NCBI GenBank assembly: GCA_949317995.1
Contig: OX439049.1
Coordinates: 12,834,395-12,898,394 of the forward strand
DNA: 64,000 bases
From: Acholoe squamosa
Taxonomy: Eukaryota > Annelida > Polychaeta > Phyllodocida > Polynoidae
Reading direction: 5' to 3'
The notes beneath the pieces are model-generated. The model saw nothing but the letters and a program-made list of their open reading frames with translations. It had not been told where the DNA came from and did no database searches. Of the stretch, positions 29,610-42,429 are shown one piece after another. Made by a program: the position numbers and the translations under genes. The first letter of the stretch is position 1. The number at the start of each line of letters is the position of its first letter.

Positions 29610-30509
29610 TATACACTTGGGTGGATACTACGATGGGTTGACGCTATGGATGTTGTATTGAAAAAGCCTATGCGAGAAAATAAGTAGTGAATGTTCTTTG
29701 AACTTTTATTGAGTAACTCTACATATTAATCATTATATGAGTATTTTCTGCTGTTCCATTTATTTTACACAACAGGGTGCATGTGAATAAAATGCCACAG
29801 GAACAAAATCAATTGCCACAGCCATCCGTTATAGATCTCCATTAAAAAAAGATTAAATGTTCACCCATCATAAAATTTGTCTGGCTGACACAGACACAAG
29901 TATTTGTCCTGAGTTAATTTTCTCTCTCCATTAGCAGGCCTCAACTCTGGAAATCCATAATGTTTTTAAATAGGCTGACAGATCCGTGGTGCACAGAGAG
30001 GGAAAATAGGCTACCACTTTTATAGATGTTCACCACAGGTCTCCAGCTTCCCCTACTCTGTCTTCTGGTTAAATATAGCATAGTGTCAGGGAATTGGTGG
30101 CCCTATGTAACCCATTAGCTGTGAAAGTTTTTGTTCCTAATTCGAGTGCATTGAAGTGGTAGCCCCCATCTAGGACAGGACATTATTTCCATATCTTATA
30201 TAGAATATGTAGAATTTGCCTATTAAATGATTTTTCAACACATTGTATTCCCATTATCAGTATGAAGTAAATAATTTGTCTTGATTCGTTTCTAATTCAG
30301 AAGCAGTAAAGGTTCAGTTGATGAACTTATCATGCATGATATAGAGCATATCCGAAAGATTATTAAGATAGTAAGAGAGTAAGAAATGGGCTACTGGGCA
30401 GCAAATTCAGTGTATCATAGGATATTGTAACGAGTGGCCGTATTTTATTACACACTTAATCAATAAATAATCAATAGAATAGCAATAAATACAAGTTGAA
30501 AACAAAAAT
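29610..30509. other. Intergenic with a diverged duplicate
   Basis: About 29860-30000 resembles 32280-32400 (shared TTTGTCTGGCTGA and TGTCCTGAGTTAATTT patches), an old local duplication. No gene. Confidence 0.45.
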
Positions 30510-30655
30510 GGGGCCGGGACTCGAAGCCTGCCATAGTGTGTGTACACACAGCGAAAAAAAAAAATCACCCGGACTGGGACTCGTCCCGCCAGCAGGGTGC
30601 AATGCGCTAACCACTAGACGACTGAGTCATACACCTCGGCGCCCGGCAGCCGTTT
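30510..30655 (-). repeat. tRNA-derived SINE remnant
   Basis: On the minus strand an A-box-like TAGTGGTTAGCGC is followed by tRNA-like stems and a B-box-like CTTCGAGTCCC. The two are parted by inserted sequence. Not a functional tRNA. Confidence 0.45.
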
Positions 30656-30848
30656 GTTTGTTCTGAACGCGTCCAGCAGTACCCTATATCCTCGTGTTAA
30701 GGCCTGGTCAATTTGCCACTTAGTAAGGAGGTTTAGGTACTAATACAAGCCTGGGCGTATAAACGGGGAAATATGGTAGCTATGGGACAGGCAGCTCTGA
30801 CCACTGTGCTGTAATCCTAACTTAATTCTACTGCTGCTATTCTCATCA

Positions 30849-31083
30849 GTCCCTGTGGCGCAATGCGTAGGGAGTTGGATTTGGGATCAGGAGACTGCAG
30901 GTTTGACCCCTACCCTGGCAATGAAAAATTCGTAGGTTTTAACATGTAACATATGACATGTTAGGATATGTAAGGAGTGCTGATATCCATGGATATCAGC
31001 ACTCCTAGGACCTGCAATATCGACAGGTATCAGAACCGGAATATCCAGAAAAAGCACCCAAAATCACAGAGGTCGTGTAATAA
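30849..31083 (+). mobile_element. tRNA-derived SINE with central palindrome, copy 1
   Basis: A tRNA-like head (GTGGCGCAATGCGTAGG as A box, GGTTTGACCCC as B box) is followed by a spacer, a perfect 34-bp palindrome (30973-31006) and a core of about 70 bp. The core (about 31010-31083) closely matches a minus-strand copy at 44052-44120. The shared core, including AATATCGACAGGTATCAGA and GTCGTGTAATAA, defines the family. Confidence 0.7.
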
Positions 31084-32042
31084 ATAGTTATACACAATTT
31101 CTTCTCTCTATCAATATTTGGCTCCACAACCTTTAGAGTAAATTGAGCAGAAATTGAGATGAAGGGGTGGCGGATAGTAAACCCATTCAAATTGTTTTCT
31201 TCAACTTCTTTCACAATGTCCTCTCTAAAATAACCATTTTATCTCATCTAATAGTGTCTTAAGTACACTGCCACTAGACAGATGATATCACAATAGACAC
31301 ATCACATTTTAAGGTAGCAACATAATATATTCAAAATAGCTTCAAGAAGCCTCATATCTGTATCAGGACACAATCATAAGTGCCAATACAGCAGGCAGAA
31401 CTGACTGCAGGCCAGAGGATATGACACAACACATCCGTCATGGTTGACTCATGTTGACTACTGGAGGCCGTGCTGCAGGGAGAGAGTAGGAAACAAGCTG
31501 GAATGGGTCAGGAGGCTATTGCGAAAAGAATCGGAATTTTATTCTCACTGACGCAACTCACCTTCCAGTTCCTGGCTGTTCAGAACAAACTTCTTACCTT
31601 ACACTCAGAATCAATCCTCTTAATGTGAGTCATACTGGGAAGCATTCCCCAATTCATGAAAACTTAAGAATCAATTCTATAACCTATTACCTTGCTGCAA
31701 AACAGGGAAGAAGTCATTGCTTAGGGGTAGTCAGTTCCCATTTGGGAATAGCACCTCCGACAGAATTGAGTTCCTGTCCTTTCGCAACACCCTCCAGGTG
31801 CTGTCTTGGCAGGTCCAGGTGACAGATGGATAGCCATGTGGGAATCACATCCCATATTGACTCTATTGCCTACTGAGGTCAATCCAGGGCATGCTAGATA
31901 TATATCAACTTTTGCATTTGTTCATAGCAATTCGGCCTTGATTTCATGCTTGAATCGTAGGTCGATGCTGATGTCAATATGGTTGAGAATTGGTAAGGAA
32001 TGGCTCACCTAAACCACACTATCCTAAGGGTTAGTTTGCTGA
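31084..32042. other. No gene seen
   Basis: No coding sequence or repeat recognised beyond short AT-rich runs. Confidence 0.5.

Positions 32043-32107
<65 letters not shown>
32043..32107 (+). repeat. Compound (AC)n(AT)n microsatellite
   Basis: About 13 AC units run into about 19 AT units. Confidence 0.95.
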
Positions 32108-32109
<2 letters not shown>

Positions 32110-32903
32110 TGTAAATTCAACATGTTTTCAACTTAAATTGACCAAGAATATATTAATCATATGACAGTATTTACCGATGACTTTATATTCCACACCACAA
32201 TGCATTGGAGGAAAATTTTGCAGGGACTGCCAGCATCCATTGCCTCATCAGACACCTCATACCTCCATTAAGAAATGTTTGATGTCCGCCCATCATGAGG
32301 TTTGTCTGGCTGATGCAGACAGAACTATTTGTCCTGAGTTAATTTCTACTCCCCATGAACAGGGGCTAACTCTAGAAGTTCATTAAGTTCTTAACTAGGC
32401 TGGCAGATCTGTGGTGCACAAACATTGAAAATAGGCTACGCCTTTCATATTCATCACAGGTTTCTGGCTTCACTGATTTTGTAGTCTGGTAGAATGTAGA
32501 ATAGTGTAATACGATTGCTGAGCCTATGTTTACCAGTAGTGCTGGTCCATCTCTTTTTATCCATTTTCTTTCCCCCGGTCTTTTTCACAGTGTTTCAATA
32601 ATCTTCTCAGTCAAACCTTTTTTTTCAAACTGAATAGAATATTGGTGAATTTTCTCTTAGCTAAAATTTTTTTTTGGAGGTCAAAGGTAGCTACCGGTAT
32701 AGGTTCTAAAAGATATCATACAATACTTCCTATGCATAATGAAGAATATGGTTAAAATCCTATGGATAGAGGTATAGAACTAAACATCAAATTGAACTTA
32801 GGCTCCTCTACGGCCTAAATTTAAAATATGCTACATATACAACAGCAGGAAAATTGATGTTCAGAAAGTTGTCAGTCTCCTCCTCCTCTAATTATTGAAT
32901 AAT

Positions 32904-32975
32904 TGTGGATCAACATGGTAAAAGGTATGCCCACGCACCCCCTCGCGGGCGTACCTTTTACCATGTTGATCCACA
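32904..32975. mobile_element. Foldback element, copy 2
   Basis: Same hairpin as 29538-29609 with only a few changes, here flanked by AATT on both sides. Different flanks at the two copies show that the hairpin itself is the mobile unit. Confidence 0.8.
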
Positions 32976-33185
32976 ATTATAGGAGCAAAAAATGCATATT
33001 CTTTGCAGGGTATGAAGATGGGCAAGATGTTTGTGCCATGGGGGTTAACTTACATTTTGCTGTTCAGAATGTGTCCTGACATAAAATGCTCTACTCAAAC
33101 ACAGAACCATCTCAGTAAAAAACCAGACCGCTCTATTTTACATATTCTGAAAAAGAGCCAGACAATGCCTTCATGAATTGTACTT

Positions 33186-33878
33186 GGAGGTTAATTCAAA
33201 AGGCTCTGCCATCACGACCTATGAGATGTTCGTGACTCCCCTCCCTTATTCTTTACTGTGATGGTAAGATCAGCCTGCCTTCCTTTCTGATAGCCAGTAC
33301 TATTTAGTGAGCTCTGTTAGCCTCAGCCCTGCTTTCACTATTCCAAGCAGAACACACTGTGCACAGTGGCAACAGGTCCACAGAGAGAAAATAGCAGTAG
33401 AAAAACCTATTCTCTCAAGAGTCCCTCAACAGGGGTTCTGCTTAGAAGTACAGTGCCCCCCCCCTTGCACCAACTAAGAGAGAGAAGGGAAGTATGACGT
33501 TACTATGCCCTTAACACATGAGTACACTTAAGAGCCCTCAAGGAGTCAGAGAGAATTCATTCAAGTGCACTTAACTCATGAGTAGCCTCAGAAGCCCCCA
33601 CGGACTCTCAGCAGGTGCATTCACTTTTGTGATGAGGAATGCCCCCCACACAGGTGCACTTGCTCTCAAGGGAAACCACTATTTTATCACACTAACATCG
33701 GGTGTTATTAGAAGTGGAACTGGAATAGTGAAGAACTGCATGGTACCTGCTATTCCTGACTGGCCTAACACCACTATAAAATTTAGTGTAGTAACACTAG
33801 GTCTTTAGAGATGGTATGAGATGTGTCTACGCTAACATCTCATAGGTAGCGATGGCAGAGCCTTTTTGATTAACCTCC
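33186..33878. mobile_element. Inverted-repeat element B1 (693 bp)
   Basis: Ends pair over about 40 bp: GGAGGTTAATTCAAAAGGCTCTGCCATC at the left, its complement at the right. The interior (GAGAGAGAAGGGAAG, CACTTAACNCATGAGTA, GAGCCCTCAAGGA) is shared with 49791-50526. No transposase; non-autonomous DNA transposon. Confidence 0.75.
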
Positions 33879-34695
33879 AGGGGGATGAGAAAAGATTGTA
33901 ATGCAAGACTAATCATAAAAGTAATGAAACCCCGCCATACATTTGAAATATCTGATTTAAGTGCAATCAGTACCAGGCTTCAAGCAATAAAGTGAACAAT
34001 TGTTAAGTCATTAGAATATGTTAACTTAATTGTGGGACAATCAGCCATAAATCTTACAAGTACATTTTAATTTTGAATGGGAATTGCATATGATGAATAA
34101 AATCCTTGCGTCTTGCGAAATAATGTCTCGAATTACTCATAAGCTATTGGAACTAATGATCATAGAGTTCCTTGCGAACAATGTACATCAATATTCTCTA
34201 GCAATGTGGAATTTCGCATGAAATCAACAGTAGCTTCAGATTTCAATATCTACTCATTAAGTAAAATCCTTTATGTCCTTCATCTACTAGGTGTGCGACA
34301 ACATTGCCATACTCTGGCAGAAGAATGATTTTGTGATACTATACACCATATTCAACTTTTACTTTTGGTGTCAGCAGGAGACCGCGAAAGCTTCCTGCTG
34401 TCACTATGTTGAGGAAAAATGCCCATGTGCGCATGAATTGAAAGACAAAATAATATTGCCTATAGTACGTATCCCATGTACCAAATAGGACCCTGAACTT
34501 GGAGCATGAAGCGGAATAACAAATACTCTATTAGCTTGTCTGTCTGCCCCATCTGTCTTGCACTGTAAGGCCTCTTGTGGTACCAAGCTTCACCCTATAG
34601 AATCAAGGTCTAATGGCAGAAATGCATTGGAGGATTTAGCTTTCAACATCTGTAGTTAGATATACACAGTATGCCTAATAGCAATTGGTGACCTG
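33879..34695. other. No firm gene; Cys-rich exon-like ORF
   Basis: A frame at 34291-34488 (+) follows an acceptor-like TCTACTAG and gives a Cys-rich 65-codon stretch (CCHYVEEKCPCAH). It ends in TAG with no donor. It may be a last exon or chance. Confidence 0.2.
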
Positions 34696-35055
34696 GAGGG
34701 TGTTGCTCCTATAGTAAAAGGAAGAGCTGGCTAAAAATGCCCTTGTTTCCAGTCCTTTCTTTTCATGTAGCTATAACCTGTCCCTTTTGTTGCTCACAAG
34801 GGGTCATTCAAGTACGGTGCCGAAAAAGGGGGATTTGAGTAGGTACCTAGTTGGGAGAAGTCAGTCAGTATAATAAAATATAGAGCGTGTGACATGAGTA
34901 GGTACCTGGTAGTGCAGCTCTCTCTATTTTAAACAAGGCAGGTGACTTTTCAGACTAATGTGGTGAGTGCAAGTACTTAGGTGAAGCAGTGGACGACTTG
35001 TTTAGAAAAGAGGGCACATACTCACAGCTCTTTTTACAATAGGAGCAACACCCTC
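34696..35055 (+). mobile_element. MITE family A, copy 3
   Basis: GAGGGTGTTGCTCC ends in inverted orientation, CTG duplicated at 34693-34695 and 35056-35058. Complete copy of the family. Confidence 0.9.
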
Positions 35056-35857
35056 CTGAATTTCATAGATGATGACAGTCAGAAAATATATGTTTGATTA
35101 TGATACATTCCTTTCTTAATTAGAGTAACAGGCTACTGCTATGGGATATTATGCTAGACCCCAACATCCTTAGACCTACATTTACCCATTCTGTAAAGCT
35201 TTTAACGGATACTCGCTTATAATTTCCCAAGCCAAAAGACACAATGATTGGACCCATATATTAATATAAAAAGAGATGATTGCATTCAGAATATGTTACT
35301 ATGATAGCAGCAATACCATACATATCTGCAAGGAGAGGAATCTGCCTCAACCTAATTCGGCCTTTTCCAGATTCATCAGAATATAAGATAGGTTAAACGA
35401 TTGTGAGGATTTACAAAAAAAAGAGGCAACGACCAGGTAATATTATGTATTGCCATGCTCCAAGACTATACAAGACTGGGTCTCATCATAATAAAATAAA
35501 AACAGAGTCAAAGTTTTCATCAGATAATAAACGCTATTTGCATATCCTGTATATCCAAAGCCAAGCCAGGCTTTCATTGGGTAAGATATCTACTGCAGGG
35601 AAATAACAATTATATCCCCATCAGTATTAGAGCTGTCCATCACCGTTATAGCTAGACCAGATACATCACTGCGGTGACTAAATGAGACCAATTATGATGA
35701 ACTGCTTCATTGAATACAGACCAAAGAAAAGCTCAGTTCCTCTCTAGAATCCCATACTTTTAAAGGCGGATACATATACCTAGATCTATTCTTCATATAT
35801 AGAGTCAATCATCTGTAGGCAACCAACCGAGAGAGAATAGCACCCCAATGTGCCCAG
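35056..35857. other. No gene seen between two MITEs
   Basis: AT-rich spacer; MITE copies 3 and 4 face opposite ways on either side of it. Confidence 0.5.
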
Positions 35858-36217
35858 GAGGGTGTTGCTCCTATTGTAAAAAGAGCTGTCAGTATGTGCC
35901 CTCTTTTCTAAACAAGTCATGCACTGCTTCACCTAAGTACTTGCACTCACCACATTAGTCTGAAAAGTCACCTGCCTTGTTTAAAATAGAGAGAGCTGCA
36001 CTACCAGGTACCTACTCATGTCACATGCTCTATAGTTTATTATACTGACTGACTTCTCCCAACTAGGTACCTACTCAAGTCCCCCTTTTTTAGCACCGTA
36101 CTTGAATGACCACTTGTGAGCAACAAAAGGGACAAGTTATAGCTAAATGAAAAGAAAGGACTGGAAACAAGGACATTTTTAGCCAGCTCTTCCTTTTACC
36201 ATAGGAGCAACACCCTC
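35858..36217 (-). mobile_element. MITE family A, copy 4
   Basis: Complete copy in opposite orientation to copy 3, with CAG duplicated at 35855-35857 and 36218-36220. Confidence 0.9.
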
Positions 36218-36860
36218 CAGGGGAATACAATCTGTGGGATCTATTGGTTTAGGATTCACAAAGAGACCTCCATCTTCTCAGCACTTCTGGGCTCCCTGAT
36301 GGATCTTAAAGTGGGTGGGGACCGATTTTATACCATAGGATGATATATACCCCCATGTAACATCTCACTACGTCTGAAAAATATCCTCTCAGGGGAGCAT
36401 CACTCTGTGATGTGATGCTACCTATACGTAGAGCAAAAAGGAGTGCAGTTTGAAAGATCTACTGAATGATGTAAGTATATATTAGAGATGTTAGGCCTGG
36501 TGGAAGATGGTGCCTATAGCCACTATTGTTAAAACACAAGTACTGCCCATTGCCCTGGGGATCATGAATGGGAAATATGGATATTGGATAAGTTATCAAG
36601 AACCGGATTGATATTTACTCATATACATGTTCCCCTGTCAATCACCCGACCACCTATAGGTAGAACTGTTAATATTGCCTATTCTTTTCTGACAAAGAGC
36701 ATGGATCCAATTGCTACAGTCAGATCAGAAATCATTCTTTCTCCTTGTCTCTGTCTGTCTGAGATTTCCTGGTGATGTACTTCCATATGTGTATGACAAT
36801 AAATTTTTCATGTACTTCTATTCTAATAGACTTTTAATATCGATTGCCTTTCCTTTACAG

Positions 36861-36971
36861 ATACACCTTGCCATTAAAGGCCTGGATATTGGATACGACT
36901 GTAGATGTGGACAGCTAAGTTAAACATGTAGGTCGGGCCACTGAGCAGCACTTCATGAAGCTATTCCTCAG
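36861..36971 (+). other. Exon-like segment (possible non-coding or last exon)
   Basis: Begins after TTGCCTTTCCTTTACAG and ends CTCAG|GTAAAA. The similar segment at 56379-56496 also has both splice-like ends and shares an AAAGGCCTGGATATTGGATAC / AAGATCTGGATACCAGATAC core. All frames contain stops. Could be an exon of a duplicated non-coding or partly coding gene. Confidence 0.3.
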
Positions 36972-37439
36972 GTAAAAACAAATTTAATACTTCTATTTAG
37001 ATTATGCTTAGGCCATAAAGCAGTTTTTCAGGTTATGCTGTCTAAATGTCTAGAGACACATAACAGAAGAAAGGCATGGTGTAGGAGCAGGACCTTTGAG
37101 TCAAGAAATGGAGAAGATTTAAACGTGTATATGTTGGAAATGTCTTCAAATATTTTTTTTGTATCACTCATGTTGCAAATTCACTGCGATCTTAAAAGGA
37201 AAAGCCGAAAAACAATAAAATAAATTCACTGTTCAAATGATTTGTGATAGACATATGAAGGTCAATCAACTCAAAGAAAAACTTCCAAAAAAAGGTGTTC
37301 TGAATTCAGATTTGAATAACAAATTGCTAGGGTGGGTGGTGTTTGCTAGGTAGGGTCAAATAATCCAAAGGGGAATTTTAGCCTTCCTAGTGTTTAGATT
37401 AATTAAGATAGAATGAAGAAACAACCCCGTTAAAAAGGC

Positions 37440-40000
37440 GTTGCTCCACCAGACTTGGAAACAAATAATGACCTCCAGATATCAGGGTAGAACTCAAGAT
37501 TGCAAAGGATTTCTGAACTTGGAGGTAGTGCAAGGTATTCAAGTTAAGTACCCTGCTTCCAAATACTGTTCACCTTGCACATCATTGCCTTCTTTATATG
37601 CCCTGTGCAGAATCAGGCAAAAGCCAACCATCACCTGATCAAACTGCTGCTCATACTCTCTAGGCACCTGCATATCCTGCAGCCACTGCTCCTGTAAATA
37701 GACGGCAGTAAAATGCAAGGAGGGGTCAGGTGGCAGTAGATTTACTAGGGACGTGCAGGACATTCAACACAAGCCGACAACCCCTGCTTCCATCATATCA
37801 CTCCCTCATAACCACCAGCTCTGGTGCTTACTTCTCATCCCAATGGGCCTGCTATGAACCTGGTCCAGTACCAGAGGTCTGAGTTGAGATGTTACTGCCC
37901 CTGGTATTTCAGTTTAGGTTCACCATAATTGTTCTTTCTGTAGAATGAGGTTCCTAAGGTCCATTATAATACAGCTCATTCATGATAAAGAGCCTCAGTG
38001 AACATCTCTTCTCTATCACTGTAAATGCATTAAGAAGTATACTTATCATCTCTTTTGAATTTCTAAGCTGCATACTAATATAAAATACATGTACAATTTA
38101 TTAACTTTTGCACATTATATCCGAATTCAATTTCAAAATCTCTCCTATCCAGTACCTCCTGAGTATTTTGCTATATTATATTAAAAGGATTGAGAAGTGC
38201 CCTCTCAAAATATTTTATTGAGTTTAAGTAATCTTATCTCCTTTCATGTCATACAGGCCATGTTTCTCTACCACGTATTGATAAACACCTCCTCTTCTAA
38301 TATTTACAAGTGAGTCGTCAAGCAATGATAGAATTATTGATTCTTGATAAATCAAATCATAGGCCCTATGATTTGATACGACTGTGAATTCAGTCTTAAG
38401 ATGTTGGTCTCTTTGTAAAAAAAAAAAAAAGACTGTGCTTATAAAATGTAATTAGGAATGTCAACTCACATTTGAAAGCACACTGTCTGATTGGAAGTGC
38501 AAGAAAATCATAGTGACAGATAACACTGTGATGTGTTTTCTTTCATGTAAAGTGTTATTAATATGTTTCTTTAATAATGTAGATGATGGGCCTTCTGTGT
38601 TTGAACCAAAGGACTGAGAGCCTTTAATTGCTGTTACTTTTTTTCAAATTGGATGTCTGAAGTGATATATGATGTGTTCATAATTTATTACACGGATAAG
38701 GTTTTTGGACATTTTTTTGACAATACGGGAGCTATCATTGCAAAATTGGCATCTAGTTTGTCTTATATCTACACACAAATATTCCATAATAAGCAAACTA
38801 GACCAGATAGTATTTCAAAACTTATACGATACTAAATAAGTCGTGGCCATGTAAAGGCAATCCCTCTATAAGTAGAGGAGGAGGTCTTCTTTCTAGATAT
38901 ATACCCAACTATAAGCACTTTCACAGGAACCTTGGCCTTCACTGTAAAATGACATTTTAATTGTAAAAAACGATACCAGAGTAACTTGAGATGAAGAAAT
39001 GTTGAACATGCAATGCCATTAGTACAGAAATATCATGCAAAATTCCCATCTTCTTAGTGATGCTAAAACAGAGTGCTCAGAATACTTTGCAACATCAAGA
39101 ACCTCACAAATGTATAGAAGCCAAGGATTTCATTTGGTTCCCCCTATTATTTGCACCATACGATACTCCCTTCACATTTCGCCATCCACATGTGCCACTG
39201 CTATCAAGTCGCATCACACAGATAGGATAATTGATGACTATGCCTAGATCCCTGTATACATTAATATATACATAAAACTTGGTAAGGAAGCATACTCATT
39301 GTGTAACCATGTAACGATTACTTTACAAGACATCAGAGGAATATCCCAAACAGTTTGCTCTAATGAGTGTGAACAGTGTTATCCTCAGACAACCACTAGC
39401 AAAATCCCAGGACTAAAGCTGGTTACACAGTGAAAGAAAATATGAAATAATTCCCTTTTGATATAACATTAGAAAAATAATCAGCCCTTGGCAGATACGA
39501 TCATTACTATAGATTAGTACTAGAACAGCCGTATTCCATGGGGGGCATGGAATACAATATGCTTGTATTCAATATATATATATATAAATGCAGAATGAAG
39601 GATGATCCTCCCTACAGTTTCCTTGAGCATCCTTTTGATAACATGCAGAATGAAAATGAATGCCTCTGGAGCAAGGAGAAATGTGGAGGAGGGTTCAGAT
39701 TGGAGTTGTAGTTGGTCAACCTCCATATATTGCTCCCCCCCTCTGTTGGTGGCATCACACTCCTATTTATAGAAATGACCCCTTTCTTTTTTTACAAATC
39801 CCTTTGGGGTTAAAGGAGGGTGCCAAATCTAACACCCCTGTATACGTTTCTGTCACACAGTGTTGATTTAGGAAAGGGCCTTTACTATAGATTGATCCCT
39901 CCTCCTGGATGGTGATGCATAGACTAGGTCTGCTTCTTTATGTATCCGTGTTCAACTATGTATACATCATACATCTATAGATGGGCATTCCATCCAATCT
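37440..40000 (+). repeat. Large diverged duplication, block 1 copy 1
   Basis: Matches 45830-48560 in order along its length. Landmarks: CCTGTAAATAG...GGGGTCAGGTG near 37690 / 46040; GTGCCACTGCTAT near 39190 / 47670; CACCCCTGTATACGTTTCTGT near 39833 / 48424. Further partial copies lie at 57410-57700 and 62370-62500. No coding sequence found in it. Confidence 0.7.
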
Positions 40001-41305
40001 GCACTCTATGGAGAGGTAGTGTATATGTAGTGGTAGTTTGAATAAGAGTAATTGGGCTGTATGACAGACCCTGCAGTGTCTCTCTGTAATTATTTTTGCG
40101 ATCCACTGTGCTCGGCCTGAAAGGAACATAATATACATCTTATATCGGAGATATTACACAGTAATTATCTGTGACTAGCAGCCTCTGATTTCCAGCTTCC
40201 TTTTACACATCCCAGAACAATCATCATCAATCTAAGGATTATTTAGGTACGTAGACAGTGGCATTTTAACCCTACTCTTTGTACCCCTCCTAATGAAGTA
40301 CGGTATATTTAACACTCTTTTAATCATATTATTACTTTATGCCCAAATAACCCACATTTCATACCAGGATAAAAATTATGTTATGTAATTTGGGGGAAAG
40401 TATTAGGTTTACACACAACTATTGATACAATTCAATTAATCCAGTGCTCTAGTTAAAGTGAATCAGCAAAAGCCCACCTACATCAAAGTTGATTTTTTTT
40501 ATACAAACTGACTATATTATTAATATGACCAGAGTGATAAAAGACCATTATGATTGGCTGACCTAATGCATAAACTGTTAAAGACGCCGTCAGTATCACA
40601 ATGATGGAAAACATCAGTCCACCGTGAAAATAGGACTTTTAATTTAATAGTTATAGCTTATTTTCCTCTCAGTTTTTATCAGTAAGACAATCCATAATAT
40701 GCAGCCAATCAAACATGTCTCAACGCTACAACTCCCAGGTTTCTGATCATACTGTCACGTTTCTGTGATTATTTCCCACCAGGAGATCAGAATCCCTTGC
40801 TCATGGTTTTAAACAATGAAAACTATCCAAGATGGTGAATCCATCTTACCAGTGGGTTGGAAACCCTTATAGCCAAGTTTACATTACAAAATGGAAAGTG
40901 CTCCAGGATGCCCTCAGGTTAAGACTGTTGTTCACTATGATACAATAGTAAAGCTCTCTGTTTATGAATTGGAGCTTGTATAATCAAAATATTCAGCGGT
41001 ACACATGAAGCTATTTAAATGCCTGGTGCCATATTATCAACAGGTATACTGCAGAAAGTCACTATTATGCTAGGGGGCAGGTTGAGAGGATATGTCAGCT
41101 TATAGGTTGTTAGCTTTGATTATCTAACTATCTGAGCCTCAGGAGTGCTTTTTTGCTCATAACCCCAGTGCGTTATCCAGCCATAACGCACTCTCAGACC
41201 TTTTCTTCGTCTTCAAGAGGCTGCTAGTTTCAATCTGGACATGTTAATAAATTGGAGGAATATACAAAGTCAACTCCTCCATACATTTCCTGTTAAAACC
41301 GTTTA
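40001..41305. other. Intergenic with a 100-bp direct repeat
   Basis: About 40948-41035 (AGTAAAGCTCTCTGTTTATGAATTGGAGC...) recurs at about 42362-42440, bracketing 1.3 kb with a SINE and two hairpins. A smaller hairpin lies at about 41169-41192 (GTGCGTTAT...ATAACGCAC). No gene. Confidence 0.5.
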
Positions 41306-41376
41306 GGTTCAACGGGGAATCGATCCCCGGCCGCTGGGGCAGGAGGCGAGCTCGCTGTCCACTATACCAAGCCGAC
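41306..41376 (-). repeat. tRNA-like SINE head, copy 3
   Basis: Minus strand begins GTCGGCTTGGTATAGTGG (A box) and has GGATCGATTCCCC as B box. The start matches the head at 44291 (GTCAGCTTGGTCTAGAGG). The body downstream differs, with its own hairpin of TGGAGGAG...CTCCTCCA type. Confidence 0.55.
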
Positions 41377-41536
41377 CGGTGGTAGAAATGAATCTACATC
41401 AAGAATTTGAAAAAGTTGTCCGACATACCTGATGTTTACACACCTCGTTAGCCTAGAATCCATGGAGCCTGGTGGAGTTATTAACAGAGAACCATCCTTA
41501 GATATCCTAGATGAACATGCCATGCCAAATTCCCCC

Positions 41537-41754
41537 ATTTTCTTCGAAATAAATAAGAATCCATTGATTTTTCATACCGATCCAACGCACACGGCCCGGT
41601 ACACGGCCATTGCTTCTTGTTGACAGAGCGGGTAGGTGCCCGGATGTAAAAACTAGGTCAGCCACGCGTCGAGCAAGGAATGGCCGTATGAGGTGGGTGC
41701 CGACACGTATCGATGTGGAAAATCAATGGATTCTTATTTATTTCGAAGAAAATG
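41537..41754. repeat. Inverted repeat (about 218 bp)
   Basis: Outer arms TTCTTCGAAATAAATAAGAATCCATTGATTTT and complement, inner arms around GGCCATTGCTTCTTG / CAAGGAATGGCC. Probably a foldback element. Confidence 0.65.
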
Positions 41755-42003
41755 GAGACAAAATGTATGCGAACACCAACTAGAGATCGTATATTTGGCG
41801 CTGCTAGAATAACAGGGCTTGACATCCTTGGATTATACCCGAAAATTCGTTGGAAATACGAGGGTTTGACGGGTGGACTAAAAACAATGGCTACGCTGGC
41901 TTGTCAAACCGTGCGGATCGGATGCACTTACAAAATGTCTTCTCATGGATTAATTCTTGGGTTATAAGGTAAGAAATTAATACAAAATGGAGAAATATGT
42001 TCG

Positions 42004-42136
42004 ATAAACGCTTTAATGCATGTTATGGGTATGCACTCGTGGGTTTATGGGTTAATAATCCACTCGCCCTTCGGGCTCGTGGATTATTAACCCATAAACC
42101 CACTCGTGCGTACCCATAACATACATTAAACGCTTA
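42004..42136. repeat. Near-perfect hairpin (about 133 bp)
   Basis: Two arms of about 60 bp (ATGTTATGGGTATGCACTCGTGGG...) meet at GCCCTTCGGGC (42066-42076). It looks like a foldback element; only one copy in the window. Confidence 0.75.
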
Positions 42137-42429
42137 TTACAGGGCACAGTTGTAGAATCCTCATCGATTCTACCCTGTGGTTGAGCCACACCAACACCAT
42201 GATCACAGCCATAGGGTGTGTTGGTAGCCGACTAAAAGATATGGCACTTAACCTCTTACAGGGGCATATGGTGCAGTTGATATTCATTTCGTTGACTGCT
42301 ATGGAAGAAATATGAAGGATCAACAGTGTTATTTATTTGATAGTACTGACAACAGCCATGCAGTAAAGCTCTCTGTTTATGAATTGGAGCCTGTAAAATC
42401 AAAATATTCAGCAGTAAACAGGAAGCTAT

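Noticed and set aside
32043-32107. CRISPR or satellite array
   Set aside because: Only a dinucleotide microsatellite; no spacer-repeat array exists anywhere in the window.
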